DNA of 64,000 bases, from contig CAZMXP010000018.1 in NCBI GenBank assembly GCA_964570285.1, positions 13,677-77,676 of the forward strand. Direction: 5' to 3'. Below, piece after piece: positions 1 through 8,673 of the stretch (position 1 is the stretch's first letter; the number at the start of each line of letters is the position of its first letter). The translations under genes and the position numbers were made by a program. This DNA comes from CAZMXP01 sp964570285. GTDB taxonomy: Bacteria > Planctomycetota > PLA2. The notes below the pieces were generated by a model, which saw only the letters and a program-made list of their open reading frames with translations, was not told the DNA's origin and ran no database searches.

Positions 1-1680
1 CTCGTCGACGAGCCGCTGCCCTTCACGCGAAGGCGCTACCGTTGCCCCGCTTGCCACGCGAAGGTCGAGCGGCGCGTGGAGGCGTGGGGAAGCGTTCCTC
101 TGCTCGCCTTCGCGCTCTGGGGCGCGGGATCCGCGCTGCTCGGGGGTGGCAGGCTGCTCGACTCGTGGGGCGTCTCCCTCGCGCTGTTCGTCGGCCTCGC
201 GTGGCTGATGATCGTGCCTCACGAGTTGGGCCATGCGTGGGCCGCGAGGCTCCTCGGCTTCCGCGACATCCGCGTCGTCGTCGGCGCGGGCAGGCCGCTC
301 TTCGCATGCGAGTTCTTCGGAGTCCCTTGGCTCTTCCGGCTCGTGCCGCGCGGCGGCGTGACGCTGGTCAATTGGCCGCCGACCATGAGTGGGCTCCGTC
401 GGAAGCAGCTTGCCCTCACCGCGGCCGGCCCCGCGGTCAATGCGGTGATCGCCGGCGCGATCTGGACCTCCCTCGACCGGGGTGCGCTCTTCGACGGGGT
501 GAAGACGATCCCCGAGCTTGTGCTCTGGGCCAACCTGCTGGTGCTGGCCGCGGCCCTCTACCCCCGGCCGATCAGGACTCCGTACGGCCTGCACGACTCG
601 GACGGGCTGACGATCTGGAACACGCTCTTCCTCTGGAACCGCCCGCCGCGCGACGCACCGCCGCAGGTCTCCCGGAGGACGGTCCTCCTCCATCGGGTGC
701 TCGTCTGCGCCTTGGCCGCCGTCATGGCCTTCGCGACGCTGGTGTTCGGATACCTTGCGTATCACGTGCTGTCCCTCGCGCGCGGGGCCCCGGACCTGGA
801 GGGCTGGCTCATCGTGGCCACGCTCCTCCCCCTGATGCTCGCCGCAGTCTGGATGACCGTCCGCATCGCGCGCCATCCGCCGCCGACGGCGAAGCCGGCG
901 CCACGCGTGCCCGTTCCGCTTCGCGCGCTGGAGGAGTGGCGGGCGCGGAGCACGTGGGCAGCCGACGCCCTCGAGGCGGATGCGTTCGTCACGCACTTGC
1001 GAAGGGACGGCGTCGAGGCCGCTCTCGCGACGCTGGACGCCGCCCTCGTTCGCCACCCCGGGGACCCGATGGCCCTGCGCTTCCGGGGCGAGCTGCTCTC
1101 CAGACTGGAGCGATTCGCCGAGGCGGAACAGGTCTGGGACGAGCTGCTCGCGCTCGCGGCCGACCCGACATCCGCGAGCCACGGCCAAGCCAGCGCATGG
1201 AAGCTGCGATGCATCCTCGAGCGGGACGACGGGGAGCGCGCGGAGCCGCAGTTCCGGTCCTTGCTCGACGCGGAGCGCAGCGTGGCCGACACCGCCGAAC
1301 TTGTCGATGAGGTCGTCTGCACGATGCTCTTCCGGGATCCGCCCCGGCACCTGGAGCGGATCGAGGGCTGGACGCGCCGCATGCTCGAACGCGCGCCGGG
1401 AGCCTTGACGCTCGCGGGGACGCTCGGAGGCATCCTCGCCGAGCAGGGGAAGATCGACGAGGCGGAGCCGCTGCTGCGAGAGTGTCGCGAGCGGAGCACG
1501 GCGCTCCACGACCAGGGGTTCGCGTCGTTGTATCTCGGCATCGTTGCGATGCGCCGCGGCGAGCTCAAGCTGGCCAAGTACCTGCTGAAGCACGCGACGA
1601 TCCTCCACGCGCATCCGTGGATCGTCGAGCGAGCGGGGCGCATGCTGCGCGAGTGCGACGGCGACCGGTCGCAGGGCTGA
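1..1680 (+). CDS. M50-type (site-2) membrane metalloprotease, 5' truncated by window edge
   Basis: The frame is open from the first base, so the true start lies upstream; the visible part is 559 residues. The first residues carry a C-P-A-C pair that aligns with the second half of the zinc ribbon in the downstream paralogue (3066-4781). The zinc motif HELGH lies in a hydrophobic segment, and a later N-L-x-P / D-S-D-G stretch supplies the third M50 ligand. Several hydrophobic segments follow, then a C-terminal soluble half rich in E-A-E/L-L helical repeats resembling TPRs (for example F-A-E-A-E-Q-V and I-D-E-A-E-P-L-L). M50 enzymes cleave within membranes; the TPR-like part may recruit partners (inference). 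The substrate is unknown. Confidence 0.85.
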   Translation, partial: LVDEPLPFTRRRYRCPACHAKVERRVEAWGSVPLLAFALWGAGSALLGGGRLLDSWGVSLALFVGLAWLMIVPHELGHAWAARLLGFRDIRVVVGAGRPLFACEFFGVPWLFRLVPRGGVTLVNWPPTMSGLRRKQLALTAAGPAVNAVIAGAIWTSLDRGALFDGVKTIPELVLWANLLVLAAALYPRPIRTPYGLHDSDGLTIWNTLFLWNRPPRDAPPQVSRRTVLLHRVLVCALAAVMAFATLVFGYLAYHVLSLARGAPDLEGWLIVATLLPLMLAAVWMTVRIARHPPPTAKPAPRVPVPLRALEEWRARSTWAADALEADAFVTHLRRDGVEAALATLDAALVRHPGDPMALRFRGELLSRLERFAEAEQVWDELLALAADPTSASHGQASAWKLRCILERDDGERAEPQFRSLLDAERSVADTAELVDEVVCTMLFRDPPRHLERIEGWTRRMLERAPGALTLAGTLGGILAEQGKIDEAEPLLRECRERSTALHDQGFASLYLGIVAMRRGELKLAKYLLKHATILHAHPWIVERAGRMLRECDGDRSQG

Positions 1681-1748
1681 GGCGCCGTCGCCCCCTCCCC
1701 CGCGGCCCCTCCCCATCGCTGCGTGCTCTTGCGGTAGAGTCCGGAGGA

Positions 1749-1934
1749 GTGGCTCGCAGCCGCCTGATCGCGCTCGCCCTGCTTCCGGCCTGCATCCGGC
1801 CGGGAGGCTGGGATGCGCGCACCGACGGCGGACGCCGCACTCCCTGTGAGGACGACCCGGGCCACACGGGGCGACCCGGCGTCGAGGACATGCGCAAGTC
1901 CGCGCAGAACGGCTGGAGCTTGAGGTTCGGCTGA
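1749..1934 (+). CDS. Putative small lipoprotein (61 aa)
   Basis: A GTG start gives V-A-R-S-R followed by a hydrophobic stretch and a lipobox-like L-P-A-C. This matches the short signal peptides of other lipoproteins in the window (L-L-P-A-C at 23689-24312, L-A-A-C at 21265-22704). GGAGGA lies directly against the GTG, too close for an ideal ribosome binding site. The mature part has no recognised domain. It may be a real small lipoprotein or a decayed remnant; the tract after it looks non-coding. Confidence 0.3.
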   Translation: MARSRLIALALLPACIRPGGWDARTDGGRRTPCEDDPGHTGRPGVEDMRKSAQNGWSLRFG

Positions 1935-2590
1935 GCACCGATCGCATGAGAGTGGCTCGAGCCACCTTCGTTGCGCTCCCGGCCGCCGCTCAAAGCCACG
2001 AGGGGGTCCAAGTCTCGAAGGGTGTTCCGGTTTCAGGGGCGAACGCGCTCGGAGGCGCGCGAGGATGTTGCCGCGCGCGCCTTTCAGCGCGCGATGGCGC
2101 GCCCAATGCCACCGGGAACTGCGCGGCGCGGCGGATCACAGCCTTCGTCTTGAGCTTGAAAGAAGGAACCCAGGAACCTAGGAACCGAGGAACCGGCGGA
2201 TTCGATCCATCCGAGTCCCGGGATGCTCCCCCTTGCTCTCATGGGTTCCTCCCTTCCTGGCTTCCTCATCAGGAGAGCCGCTACGCACGATCCGGATCGG
2301 CCGAAGGCGGTCGCGAGGGCGCGCAGCGCCCGAGGCTTGTACTACGAACCCGCAGACTTCGCGCTCCCTGCGCAAATTCTGGTGGTGCCCTCGTGCGGCG
2401 CCCGGAACCGCGCCACTGTGGCCGCTTCGCAGCCATCCTCTGCGGCGGGGGAGGGACGCACGCAGCCCTCCGCCCAGCGCGCGTCACCCGGATCCCGCAG
2501 CTCCTCAGTAGGCGCAGCGCGGCCCTCGGCCGTCGCTGACTTGGTTGCGGCGTCAAGCCGCGCTGCGCCGGATAGAATGCGGCCGATCCC
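1935..2590. other. Intergenic tract without a convincing gene
   Basis: About 650 bases follow the small lipoprotein ORF and precede the VOC gene. The open frames here have arginine-rich or low-complexity translations typical of GC-rich shadow frames and no family signature. The only visible structure is an octamer tandem repeat at 2165-2196 and a complementary TTCCT-rich stretch around 2244-2268 that could pair with it. Confidence 0.5.
2165..2196 (+). repeat. Tandem octamer repeat, 4 x GGAACCNN
   Basis: Four consecutive 8-bp units share GGAACC and differ in the last two bases (CA, TA, GA, GG). A TTCCT-rich stretch about 50 bases further on is roughly complementary, so a foldback is possible. 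Function unknown. Confidence 0.7.
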
Positions 2591-2992
2591 GTGCGCATCC
2601 TCGAAACCGCGCTCTATTGCGAGGACGTCGCGAGGGCGGCTGCGTTCTACCGCGAGACGCTCGGACTGACGGTGATGGTGCCGGGGGAGCGGCTCACCGC
2701 GATGGATGCGGGGGATGGGAGCGTGCTGCTGCTCTTCCTGCGGGGCGCTTCCGCCGAAGGCGTCGGGGGTCCGGGGGCGTGGATCCCGCCGCACGACGGG
2801 GCCGGGCCCGCCCACATCGCGTTCGCCGTCCCCGCGGCGGAGTTGCCCGCTCTCGAGGCGCGCCTCGCGCGTCGTGGCATCGCCATCGAGAGCAGGATCG
2901 TCTGGCCGCGCGGAGGCAAGAGCCTCTACTTCCGCGACCCCGACGGCCACTCGGTGGAACTCGCGACGCCGGGGGTGTGGGAGAACTACTAG
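2591..2992 (+). CDS. VOC (glyoxalase/bleomycin-resistance) superfamily protein
   Basis: The 133-residue protein has the VOC pattern: an N-terminal beta-alpha unit with E-D-V-A-R-A-A-A-F-Y and T-L-G-L, a central H-I-A-F metal-ligand strand, and the C-terminal F-R-D-P-D-G-H-S-V-E-L signature whose Glu usually binds metal. The GTG start gives the usual M-R-I-L-E-T-A-L-Y opening. VOC members include glyoxalase I, dioxygenases and antibiotic-resistance proteins; the sequence does not tell which reaction applies. It sits alone between the two M50 paralogues. Confidence 0.85.
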   Translation: MRILETALYCEDVARAAAFYRETLGLTVMVPGERLTAMDAGDGSVLLLFLRGASAEGVGGPGAWIPPHDGAGPAHIAFAVPAAELPALEARLARRGIAIESRIVWPRGGKSLYFRDPDGHSVELATPGVWENY

Positions 2993-3065
2993 CCCGCATT
3001 GCTCACCAACGGGACGGCGCAGGCAGGAGGGACGGGAATCTGGTAGAGAGGGGCGCGGCAGCGGG

Positions 3066-4781
3066 ATGTCGATGGCCACACCGGAGCCCTGCGGGATCTG
3101 CGGCGTTCGCCCGGACGAGGAAGGGGAGTTCCTGCTCGACGGGTTGCCGCTCTGTCCCGCGAAGCGCTACTGCCCGGCCTGCCACGAGCGATTCAGGCGG
3201 CGCGCCTTGAATGCGCTGCGGCTCGCCATGGCACCGCTGCTGCTGTGGGGCGTCCTCTCGGTGCTGCGCAGCGGCCGACCGCCTCTCGACTCGCCCCTGG
3301 TCTGGGTCCCTCTGCTGATGGTGGTCCAGTCGTTGTGGATCGTCCCGCACGAACTCGGCCACGCGCTCGCCGCGCGGCTTCTCGGATACACGCGGATCCG
3401 GGTCGTGATCGGCCGGGGGCGGCCCCTCGGGGGATTCGAGAGCTTCGGCATCCGATGGTTCTTCTGCCTCGTCCCCTTCGGCGGCCTGACGATCGCGGAG
3501 AGCGCCCCGGAACGCGGCCTCCGATGGCGGCAGTTCGCCGTCTTCGCCGCGGGACCGGCGGTGAGCCTCCTCGCGATCGTCGCGATCGCCGCATCCCTTC
3601 CCCGCGGCGGCCTCTCCGACGGCAGCATGACGCTCGCAGAACTGCTGCTCTGGGCCAATGCCCTGCTGCTCGCCCAGAACCTCTACCCGCGCACGGTCCG
3701 GACCTCCGCAGGCGCGCAGGACTCCGACGGTCTGGCGTTGTGGAAGATCCTCTTTCGCTGGGGCGAGCCGCCCACCGACCCGGTCGCGCCTTCGCGCTTC
3801 CGGACTGTCCGGAAGTGGGCGGTCGTGCTGACCACGGCGGTCGGCGCGATCGTACTCGGAACTGTATCGGTGCTGCTGCTTCGGGACGGGCGGCCGCCTC
3901 CGGGCGGAGCGCCGCTGCTCGTCATCGTGATGCTGCTGGCCGTCGCCGCCGCCTGGGTTGCGGTCCAGGTCGCGCTGCGGCCCGCCGACGCATCCGCTCG
4001 GCCGCCGGTCCCCTTCGTCACGCGCGCCCTGGAGGAGTTGCAACGCAGAAGCAACTGGGTTGCGAGCGGCGAGATCCCGCCCGAGTTCCGGAAGGGGATC
4101 GACCGAGCGCACTTCCCCGAAGCGATCGCGAGGCTCGAAGGGCTGCTGCAGCGCTACCCGCTCGACCCGATGCTCCTCTTGATGAAGGGGGAGCTCGAGG
4201 TTCTGGCGCACCGCTTCGCCGACGCGGAGGCGACCTACGGGAGACTGCTCGCGAGCTTGCCGCCGTCGCTCTCCGCGAGCCGCGGCCTCGCGGAAGTGGC
4301 AACGGTCCGCTGCGCCCTCGGACAGGGCGACGCCGGCCGTGCCGAGAAACTGTTCGAGCGGCTCCTCGAGAGCGACCGCGCCACGCGCGAGAAGGTGGAG
4401 ATGCTCGACGCAATCGTCTCCGGCATGCTCTTCGAGGACCCGCCGGCCGATCTCCAGGTGCTCGAACGCTGGATCCGGAAGGTCCTCGCGCTCTCGCCCG
4501 CTACGGTGACGCTGGATGGAACCCTCGGCGGCATCCTCGCCGAGCAGGGCCGCTTCGACGAGGCCGAGCCGCTGCTGTGCGCCTGTCGCAATCAGAGCGA
4601 CTCCCTCCACGACAAGGGCATCTCGACGTTCTATCTGGCGATCGTCGCGAAGGGCCGGGGGGACTGCGCCTCGGCGAGAACCCTCTTCGAACGGGCGATG
4701 ACGCTGCACGCGGATTCCTGGCTCGTGGAGAAGGCACGGCGCCACCTCCGCGAACTCGACGATCTTCCATCCACCCATTGA
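3066..4781 (+). CDS. M50-type membrane metalloprotease with N-terminal zinc ribbon and C-terminal TPR-like region
   Basis: Start chosen at ATG 3066, which opens just before the zinc ribbon; the longer open frame upstream overlaps the VOC gene and has no family similarity. The 571-residue protein has C9-x2-C12, C30 and C36-x2-C39 (ribbon), HELGH at 95-99 in a membrane segment, a second region F-A-A-G-P-A-V, and N-L-Y-P with D-S-D-G at 219-222 as the third zinc ligand. Further hydrophobic segments occur around residues 260-310, then helical repeats to the end. It is a clear paralogue of the gene at 1-1680, colinear across ribbon, protease core and C-terminal repeats. Intramembrane proteolysis is the family role; the target is unknown. 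Confidence 0.87.
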   Translation: MSMATPEPCGICGVRPDEEGEFLLDGLPLCPAKRYCPACHERFRRRALNALRLAMAPLLLWGVLSVLRSGRPPLDSPLVWVPLLMVVQSLWIVPHELGHALAARLLGYTRIRVVIGRGRPLGGFESFGIRWFFCLVPFGGLTIAESAPERGLRWRQFAVFAAGPAVSLLAIVAIAASLPRGGLSDGSMTLAELLLWANALLLAQNLYPRTVRTSAGAQDSDGLALWKILFRWGEPPTDPVAPSRFRTVRKWAVVLTTAVGAIVLGTVSVLLLRDGRPPPGGAPLLVIVMLLAVAAAWVAVQVALRPADASARPPVPFVTRALEELQRRSNWVASGEIPPEFRKGIDRAHFPEAIARLEGLLQRYPLDPMLLLMKGELEVLAHRFADAEATYGRLLASLPPSLSASRGLAEVATVRCALGQGDAGRAEKLFERLLESDRATREKVEMLDAIVSGMLFEDPPADLQVLERWIRKVLALSPATVTLDGTLGGILAEQGRFDEAEPLLCACRNQSDSLHDKGISTFYLAIVAKGRGDCASARTLFERAMTLHADSWLVEKARRHLRELDDLPSTH

Positions 4782-4920
4782 CAGGGGGCGCGGGGGCGTC
4801 GCGCGCAAGGCCGCCTCCGGCCAATCATGGCAAAGTCCCGCCCCGCCGACGACGCCCCCAAGCCCCCCACATCCACCCGCGGCGACCCACCCCAGCCAGC
4901 CATCCCTCTCCCCCGCGTTA

Positions 4921-4984
4921 GGGACGAGTCTGTCCGCCCGCTGCGATCGACTCGCCCTGACCCTCAGCCTGACAGACTCGTCCC
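4921..4984. repeat. Perfect 14-bp inverted repeat at thiolase 3' end (possible terminator)
   Basis: GGGACGAGTCTGTC at 4921-4934 is repeated in inverse orientation at 4971-4984, separated by 36 bases. The thiolase stop codon (4964-4966) lies in the loop, and its last codons lie in the right arm. The site is between convergent genes, so it could act as a transcription end structure in both directions, though no T-run follows. The GAGTCTGTCC core resembles the hairpin at 14501. Confidence 0.6.
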
Positions 4985-6133
4985 GAACGCCGCCGCCAAC
5001 CCGAGCCCCCCGCTGACGCAGAGCGTCGCGAGGCCGTGGCGGGCGCGGCGGCGGCGCATCGCGTGCAGCAGCGTGACGACGATGCGCGCGCCGGTGGCGC
5101 CGATCGGGTGGCCGAGCGCGATCGCGCCGCCGTGGACGTTGAGGCGGCTGCGGTCGAAGCCGAGGTCGCGCTCGCAGGCGATCACCTGCGCGGCGAAGGC
5201 TTCGTTCAGCTCGATCAGGTCGAAGTCGTCGAGCTTGCGGCCGGTGCGGCGCAGCAGTTCGCGCGTGGCGGGCACCGGGCCGATGCCCATGATCGCGGGG
5301 TCGACGCCCGCGATCGTGTAGTCCTCGAGCAGCGCGAGCGGCTCGAGGCCGAGCGCGCGCGCGTCCGGCTCGGCCATCAGCAGCAGCGCCGCGGCGCCGT
5401 CGGTGATGCCGCTGCTGTTGCCCGCGTGCACGGTCCCGCCCTCCTTGCGGAAGACCGGCGGCAGCTTCGCCATCGCCGCGAGCGTCGTGTCGGGGCGCGC
5501 GTGCTCGTCGGTCGCAAAGGGCCCCTCCGGCAGCGCCACCGGCGCGACCTCGGCCTCAAACGCCCCCTCCGCGAACGCCCGTCCCGCCTTCTGCTGCGAC
5601 TCGAGCGCGAACTGGTCCTGCTCGTCGCGCGAGATCTGGTACCGGTCGGCCAGCGTCTCCGCGGTCGCCCCCATCAGTTCATCGATGAGCCGGCAGGTGA
5701 AGCCGTCGTCGTACATGCCGTCCACGAGCTTGCCGTGTCCGAGCCGATAGCCCGACCGCATCTTCTTGAGCAGGAAGGGCACCTGACTCATCGACTCGAC
5801 ACCGCCCGCGACGACCACCTTCGCGCGGCCCAGCGCGATCTGCTCGGCCGCGTGGAAGATCGCGCGCAGCCCCGACCCGCACGCCATGTTGATCGTCTCG
5901 CCGATCGCCCCCTCGCCGAGGCCGCACCGCCACGCGATCTGCCGCGCCGGGTTGGGCCCCTGCCCCGCCTGCCGCGCGCAGCCGAAGACGACCTCGTCCA
6001 CCTTCAGGTCGAGGCCGTCGAGCGCCGCGCGCACGACCACCTCGCCGAGATCGGCGGCGGTCAACCCCGCGAGCGAACCCAGATACCTGCCGATCGGCGT
6101 GCGCTTCGCGCGCACGATGGCGATGCGATCCAT
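4964..6133 (-). CDS. Acetyl-CoA C-acyltransferase (thiolase)
   Basis: The 389-residue protein is full length for the family. It has the N-terminal I-V-x-A-x-R-T-P-I-G, the nucleophilic Cys in N-M-A-C-G-S-G (C85), the active-site His in G-G-A-I-A-L-G-H-P-I-G (H342) and the second catalytic Cys in C-V-S-G-G (C372). Thiolases either condense two acyl-CoAs or release acetyl-CoA in beta-oxidation; the sequence does not separate biosynthetic from degradative use. ATG 6133 fits the family N-terminus. The gene is convergent with the M50 gene and starts 37 bp from the divergent MBL gene. Confidence 0.95.
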   Translation of the reverse strand: MDRIAIVRAKRTPIGRYLGSLAGLTAADLGEVVVRAALDGLDLKVDEVVFGCARQAGQGPNPARQIAWRCGLGEGAIGETINMACGSGLRAIFHAAEQIALGRAKVVVAGGVESMSQVPFLLKKMRSGYRLGHGKLVDGMYDDGFTCRLIDELMGATAETLADRYQISRDEQDQFALESQQKAGRAFAEGAFEAEVAPVALPEGPFATDEHARPDTTLAAMAKLPPVFRKEGGTVHAGNSSGITDGAAALLLMAEPDARALGLEPLALLEDYTIAGVDPAIMGIGPVPATRELLRRTGRKLDDFDLIELNEAFAAQVIACERDLGFDRSRLNVHGGAIALGHPIGATGARIVVTLLHAMRRRRARHGLATLCVSGGLGLAAAFGTSLSG

Positions 6134-6169
6134 CGGCGCATTCTAGCGCAGGGGGTAGGATCGCCGTGC

Positions 6170-6817
6170 GTGGAGTTCGTGTTCGAGCAGATCCGGACCG
6201 GGGGCGACCGCAACCTGGGCTATCTCGTGGGGGCGCGGGGGCCGGGCGTCGCGCTCGCGGTCGATCCGTCCTTTGCCCCCGAACTGTTCCACGAGCGCGC
6301 GCGGGCGCAGGGTCTCGCGATCACGCACATCCTGAACACCCATGGCCACACCGACCACACCAACGGCAACGCGGCGCTGAAACGGCTCACCGGCGCGCCC
6401 ATCGCCGCCCACCCGCTGCTGTGCCCCGATGTCCCGCTGGCGGACGGCGCGACGCTCCACGCGGGACCGCTCGCGCTCGCGGTGATGCATGTGCCCGGCC
6501 ACAGCCCCGACCACCTGCTGTTCCACCTGCCGGCGCAGCGGGTCGCCCTGACCGGCGACCTGCTCTTCGTCGGCAAGATCGGCGGCACCGGCGACGACGA
6601 CGCGGCGCGCACCGAGTACGAGAGCCTGCGACGCGTGATGCGGGCCCTTCCCGACGAGACGACGGTCTGGCCCGGCCACGATTACGGCTGCCGCCCCTCC
6701 TCGACGATCGGGCTGGAGCGCGCGAACAACCCCTTCCTCGCGGCCAAGGACCTCGCCGCCTTCCTCGCGCTGAAGCGCGACTGGGCGGCGTTCAAGGCAA
6801 GACACGGACTCCGATGA
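6170..6817 (+). CDS. Metallo-beta-lactamase-fold hydrolase (GloB-like)
   Basis: GTG 6170 gives V-E-F-V-F-E-Q-I, matching the usual MBL N-terminus, with 215 residues. Zinc ligands are visible: H58-x-H60-x-D62-H63 in T-H-G-H-T-D-H, H111 in V-P-G-H-S, D130 in L-T-G-D and H170 in P-G-H-D. The pattern is that of glyoxalase-II-like and persulfide-dioxygenase-like hydrolases; the substrate is not decidable. Its TGA overlaps the ATG of the next gene (ATGA), so the two are translationally coupled. Confidence 0.9.
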   Translation: MEFVFEQIRTGGDRNLGYLVGARGPGVALAVDPSFAPELFHERARAQGLAITHILNTHGHTDHTNGNAALKRLTGAPIAAHPLLCPDVPLADGATLHAGPLALAVMHVPGHSPDHLLFHLPAQRVALTGDLLFVGKIGGTGDDDAARTEYESLRRVMRALPDETTVWPGHDYGCRPSSTIGLERANNPFLAAKDLAAFLALKRDWAAFKARHGLR

Positions 6818-8673
6818 TCGCAAGACTGGCCCTGCTCGCCTGCGCGGCCTGCTGCCTCGGCGGCGACGGCCCCCGCACCCCCCCCGGGATCCTCCTCGAG
6901 CTCGGAGGCGTCTCCGAAGCCGACCTCGCGATCAAGGACAGGGAGATCCTGATCGCGCACGAGGAGCGCAAGCCCTTCTTCGCGGAGGCCGACCCCTTCC
7001 TGCTTCCTGCAGTGCGCGGGGCCCTCGACCGGCCGCTGGCGATCGTGCCCGGCGCGAGGGAGCGGGCGCGGGCGGTCCACCGCGCGAAGGGGCTGCTCGA
7101 GACGGAGATCGCCCTCGGCATCGGCGCCGGGATCCCCGCGGCGCTTCCGCCGGGCTCGCCGGACCTCCCGCCCGCCGTCGCGCCGATCGCCGCGGCGGCG
7201 TCGCGGGCCGCGCGCGCCGTCGAGCGCGCCTACGCGGGGGCGGATGTCGCCTTCCTGCGCGATACTCTCGGGCGCTGGCTCTCGCGCACGACGCCGGAGG
7301 CGCGCGCGATGGCGCAGGGGGGCGGCGAGGACACCGCGGAGCGGACGCGCATGCTGCGGGCCGCGGCGATGCTCGCCACGGTGAACCGATTCGATCTCGC
7401 GGCGGCGTGGGCGGAACTCGTGGCGACCGTGGAGGCGCAACTGCCGCTGCTGCTCGCGTCGGCGGGCCCGGAGAAGACGCTCGCGTTCGAGACGCCCGAC
7501 GGCCCGGTGGTGCTGCGCGGCTCGGGCAACGACGGCGGACCTTGCGACGCGCTCCTGCTCATCGACTGGGGCGGCGACGACGAATTGCACGCGTCGCCCG
7601 CGCGCGCGGTGCGCGTCGTGATCGACCTCGCGGGCAACGACCTCTGCCTGTCGAAGGAGCCCTTCGGCTGGGGCGGCGCGCTGCTCGGCCTCTCGCTGCA
7701 TGTGGATGTCGCGGGCGACGACGACTACCGCGGCGGCGACTGGAGCCTCGGCTGCGGCGTCGGCGGCCACGGCGCGCTCTGGGATCTCGCGGGCGACGAC
7801 CGCTACCACGGCGGCCTCGGCTCGATCGGCGTCGGCCTCTTCGGCACGGGCGTCCTGAAGGACGACGGGGGCGACGATGCGTACGTGGCGGGCGTCTTCT
7901 GCGAGGGGTTTGGAGGTTCGGGGGGCACGGGGGCGCTTGTCGATCGCTCGGGGAACGACACCTATCTCGCCGGCCGCGACGAGGAGGACATCTGGAGGCG
8001 CGAGGCGACCTATGTGACGTTTGCGCAGGGGTCGGGCTACGGCCACCGGTTCGGCCACATCGAGGATGATCCTGCAGGTGGCCCGAGGCGCTGGAAGATG
8101 ACGGGGCAGATCCCGGGCGGCGTCGGCATGCTCTTCGACGGAGGCGGCAGCGATCGCTATGACGCGGATGTCTTCGGGCAGGGGTCGGCCTACTGGTACA
8201 GCCTCAGCCTTCTCGTGGACGGCGGCGGGGACGACCGCTACCGTACGACCTGGTATGGGCAGGGGGTCGGCACCCACGCGGCGGCGGGATGCGTCGTGGA
8301 CGAGGGGGGCGATGACAGCTATTTCAGTCGCAACACGAGCCAGGGGTGCGGCCATGACTTCAGCGTCGGGATCCTGCACGACGTCGCCGGGAACGACCGC
8401 TATACCGGAATGACACTCTGCCAGGGGGCCGGCAATGCGTTGTCGGGGCTCGGCATCCTGATCGACGAGGGGGGCGACGACGAGTACCGCTGCGGCGCGC
8501 AGGCGTGGGGCTTCCACTCCCGCGAGCCGCGCCGCCCGGACGCGGAGCCCTATGGCTTCTTCCTCGATCTCGGCGGCGCGAACCGCTATCAGGGCGTCGC
8601 GGGCATCGCCCGGGGCGCGAGCCGCTGGCGACAGGGCGAGCGCGGCTTCGGCCAGGACGGGGACCTCCGATGA
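6814..8673 (+). CDS. Putative lipoprotein with about twelve G-x-D-x-Y repeats
   Basis: ATG 6814 starts a signal peptide, M-I-A-R-L-A-L-L-A-C-A-A-C-C-L-G, with Cys residues suitable for lipidation. Residues about 20-230 are helical and contain no known motif. From about residue 250 to the end roughly twelve short repeats recur every 25-40 residues, each with a core such as G-G-D-D-x-Y, A-G-N-D-x-Y or G-G-S-D-R-Y followed by G-rich turns. The regular spacing suggests a solenoid or beta-helix with acidic, possibly calcium-binding turns (inference). The 619-residue product is coupled on both sides by ATGA overlaps. I do not recognise a named family. Confidence 0.8.
   Translation: MIARLALLACAACCLGGDGPRTPPGILLELGGVSEADLAIKDREILIAHEERKPFFAEADPFLLPAVRGALDRPLAIVPGARERARAVHRAKGLLETEIALGIGAGIPAALPPGSPDLPPAVAPIAAAASRAARAVERAYAGADVAFLRDTLGRWLSRTTPEARAMAQGGGEDTAERTRMLRAAAMLATVNRFDLAAAWAELVATVEAQLPLLLASAGPEKTLAFETPDGPVVLRGSGNDGGPCDALLLIDWGGDDELHASPARAVRVVIDLAGNDLCLSKEPFGWGGALLGLSLHVDVAGDDDYRGGDWSLGCGVGGHGALWDLAGDDRYHGGLGSIGVGLFGTGVLKDDGGDDAYVAGVFCEGFGGSGGTGALVDRSGNDTYLAGRDEEDIWRREATYVTFAQGSGYGHRFGHIEDDPAGGPRRWKMTGQIPGGVGMLFDGGGSDRYDADVFGQGSAYWYSLSLLVDGGGDDRYRTTWYGQGVGTHAAAGCVVDEGGDDSYFSRNTSQGCGHDFSVGILHDVAGNDRYTGMTLCQGAGNALSGLGILIDEGGDDEYRCGAQAWGFHSREPRRPDAEPYGFFLDLGGANRYQGVAGIARGASRWRQGERGFGQDGDLR

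Noticed and set aside
4827..5321. Plus-strand frame beginning M-A-K-S-R-P-A-D-D
   Set aside because: Pro-rich start and then antisense to the thiolase gene.
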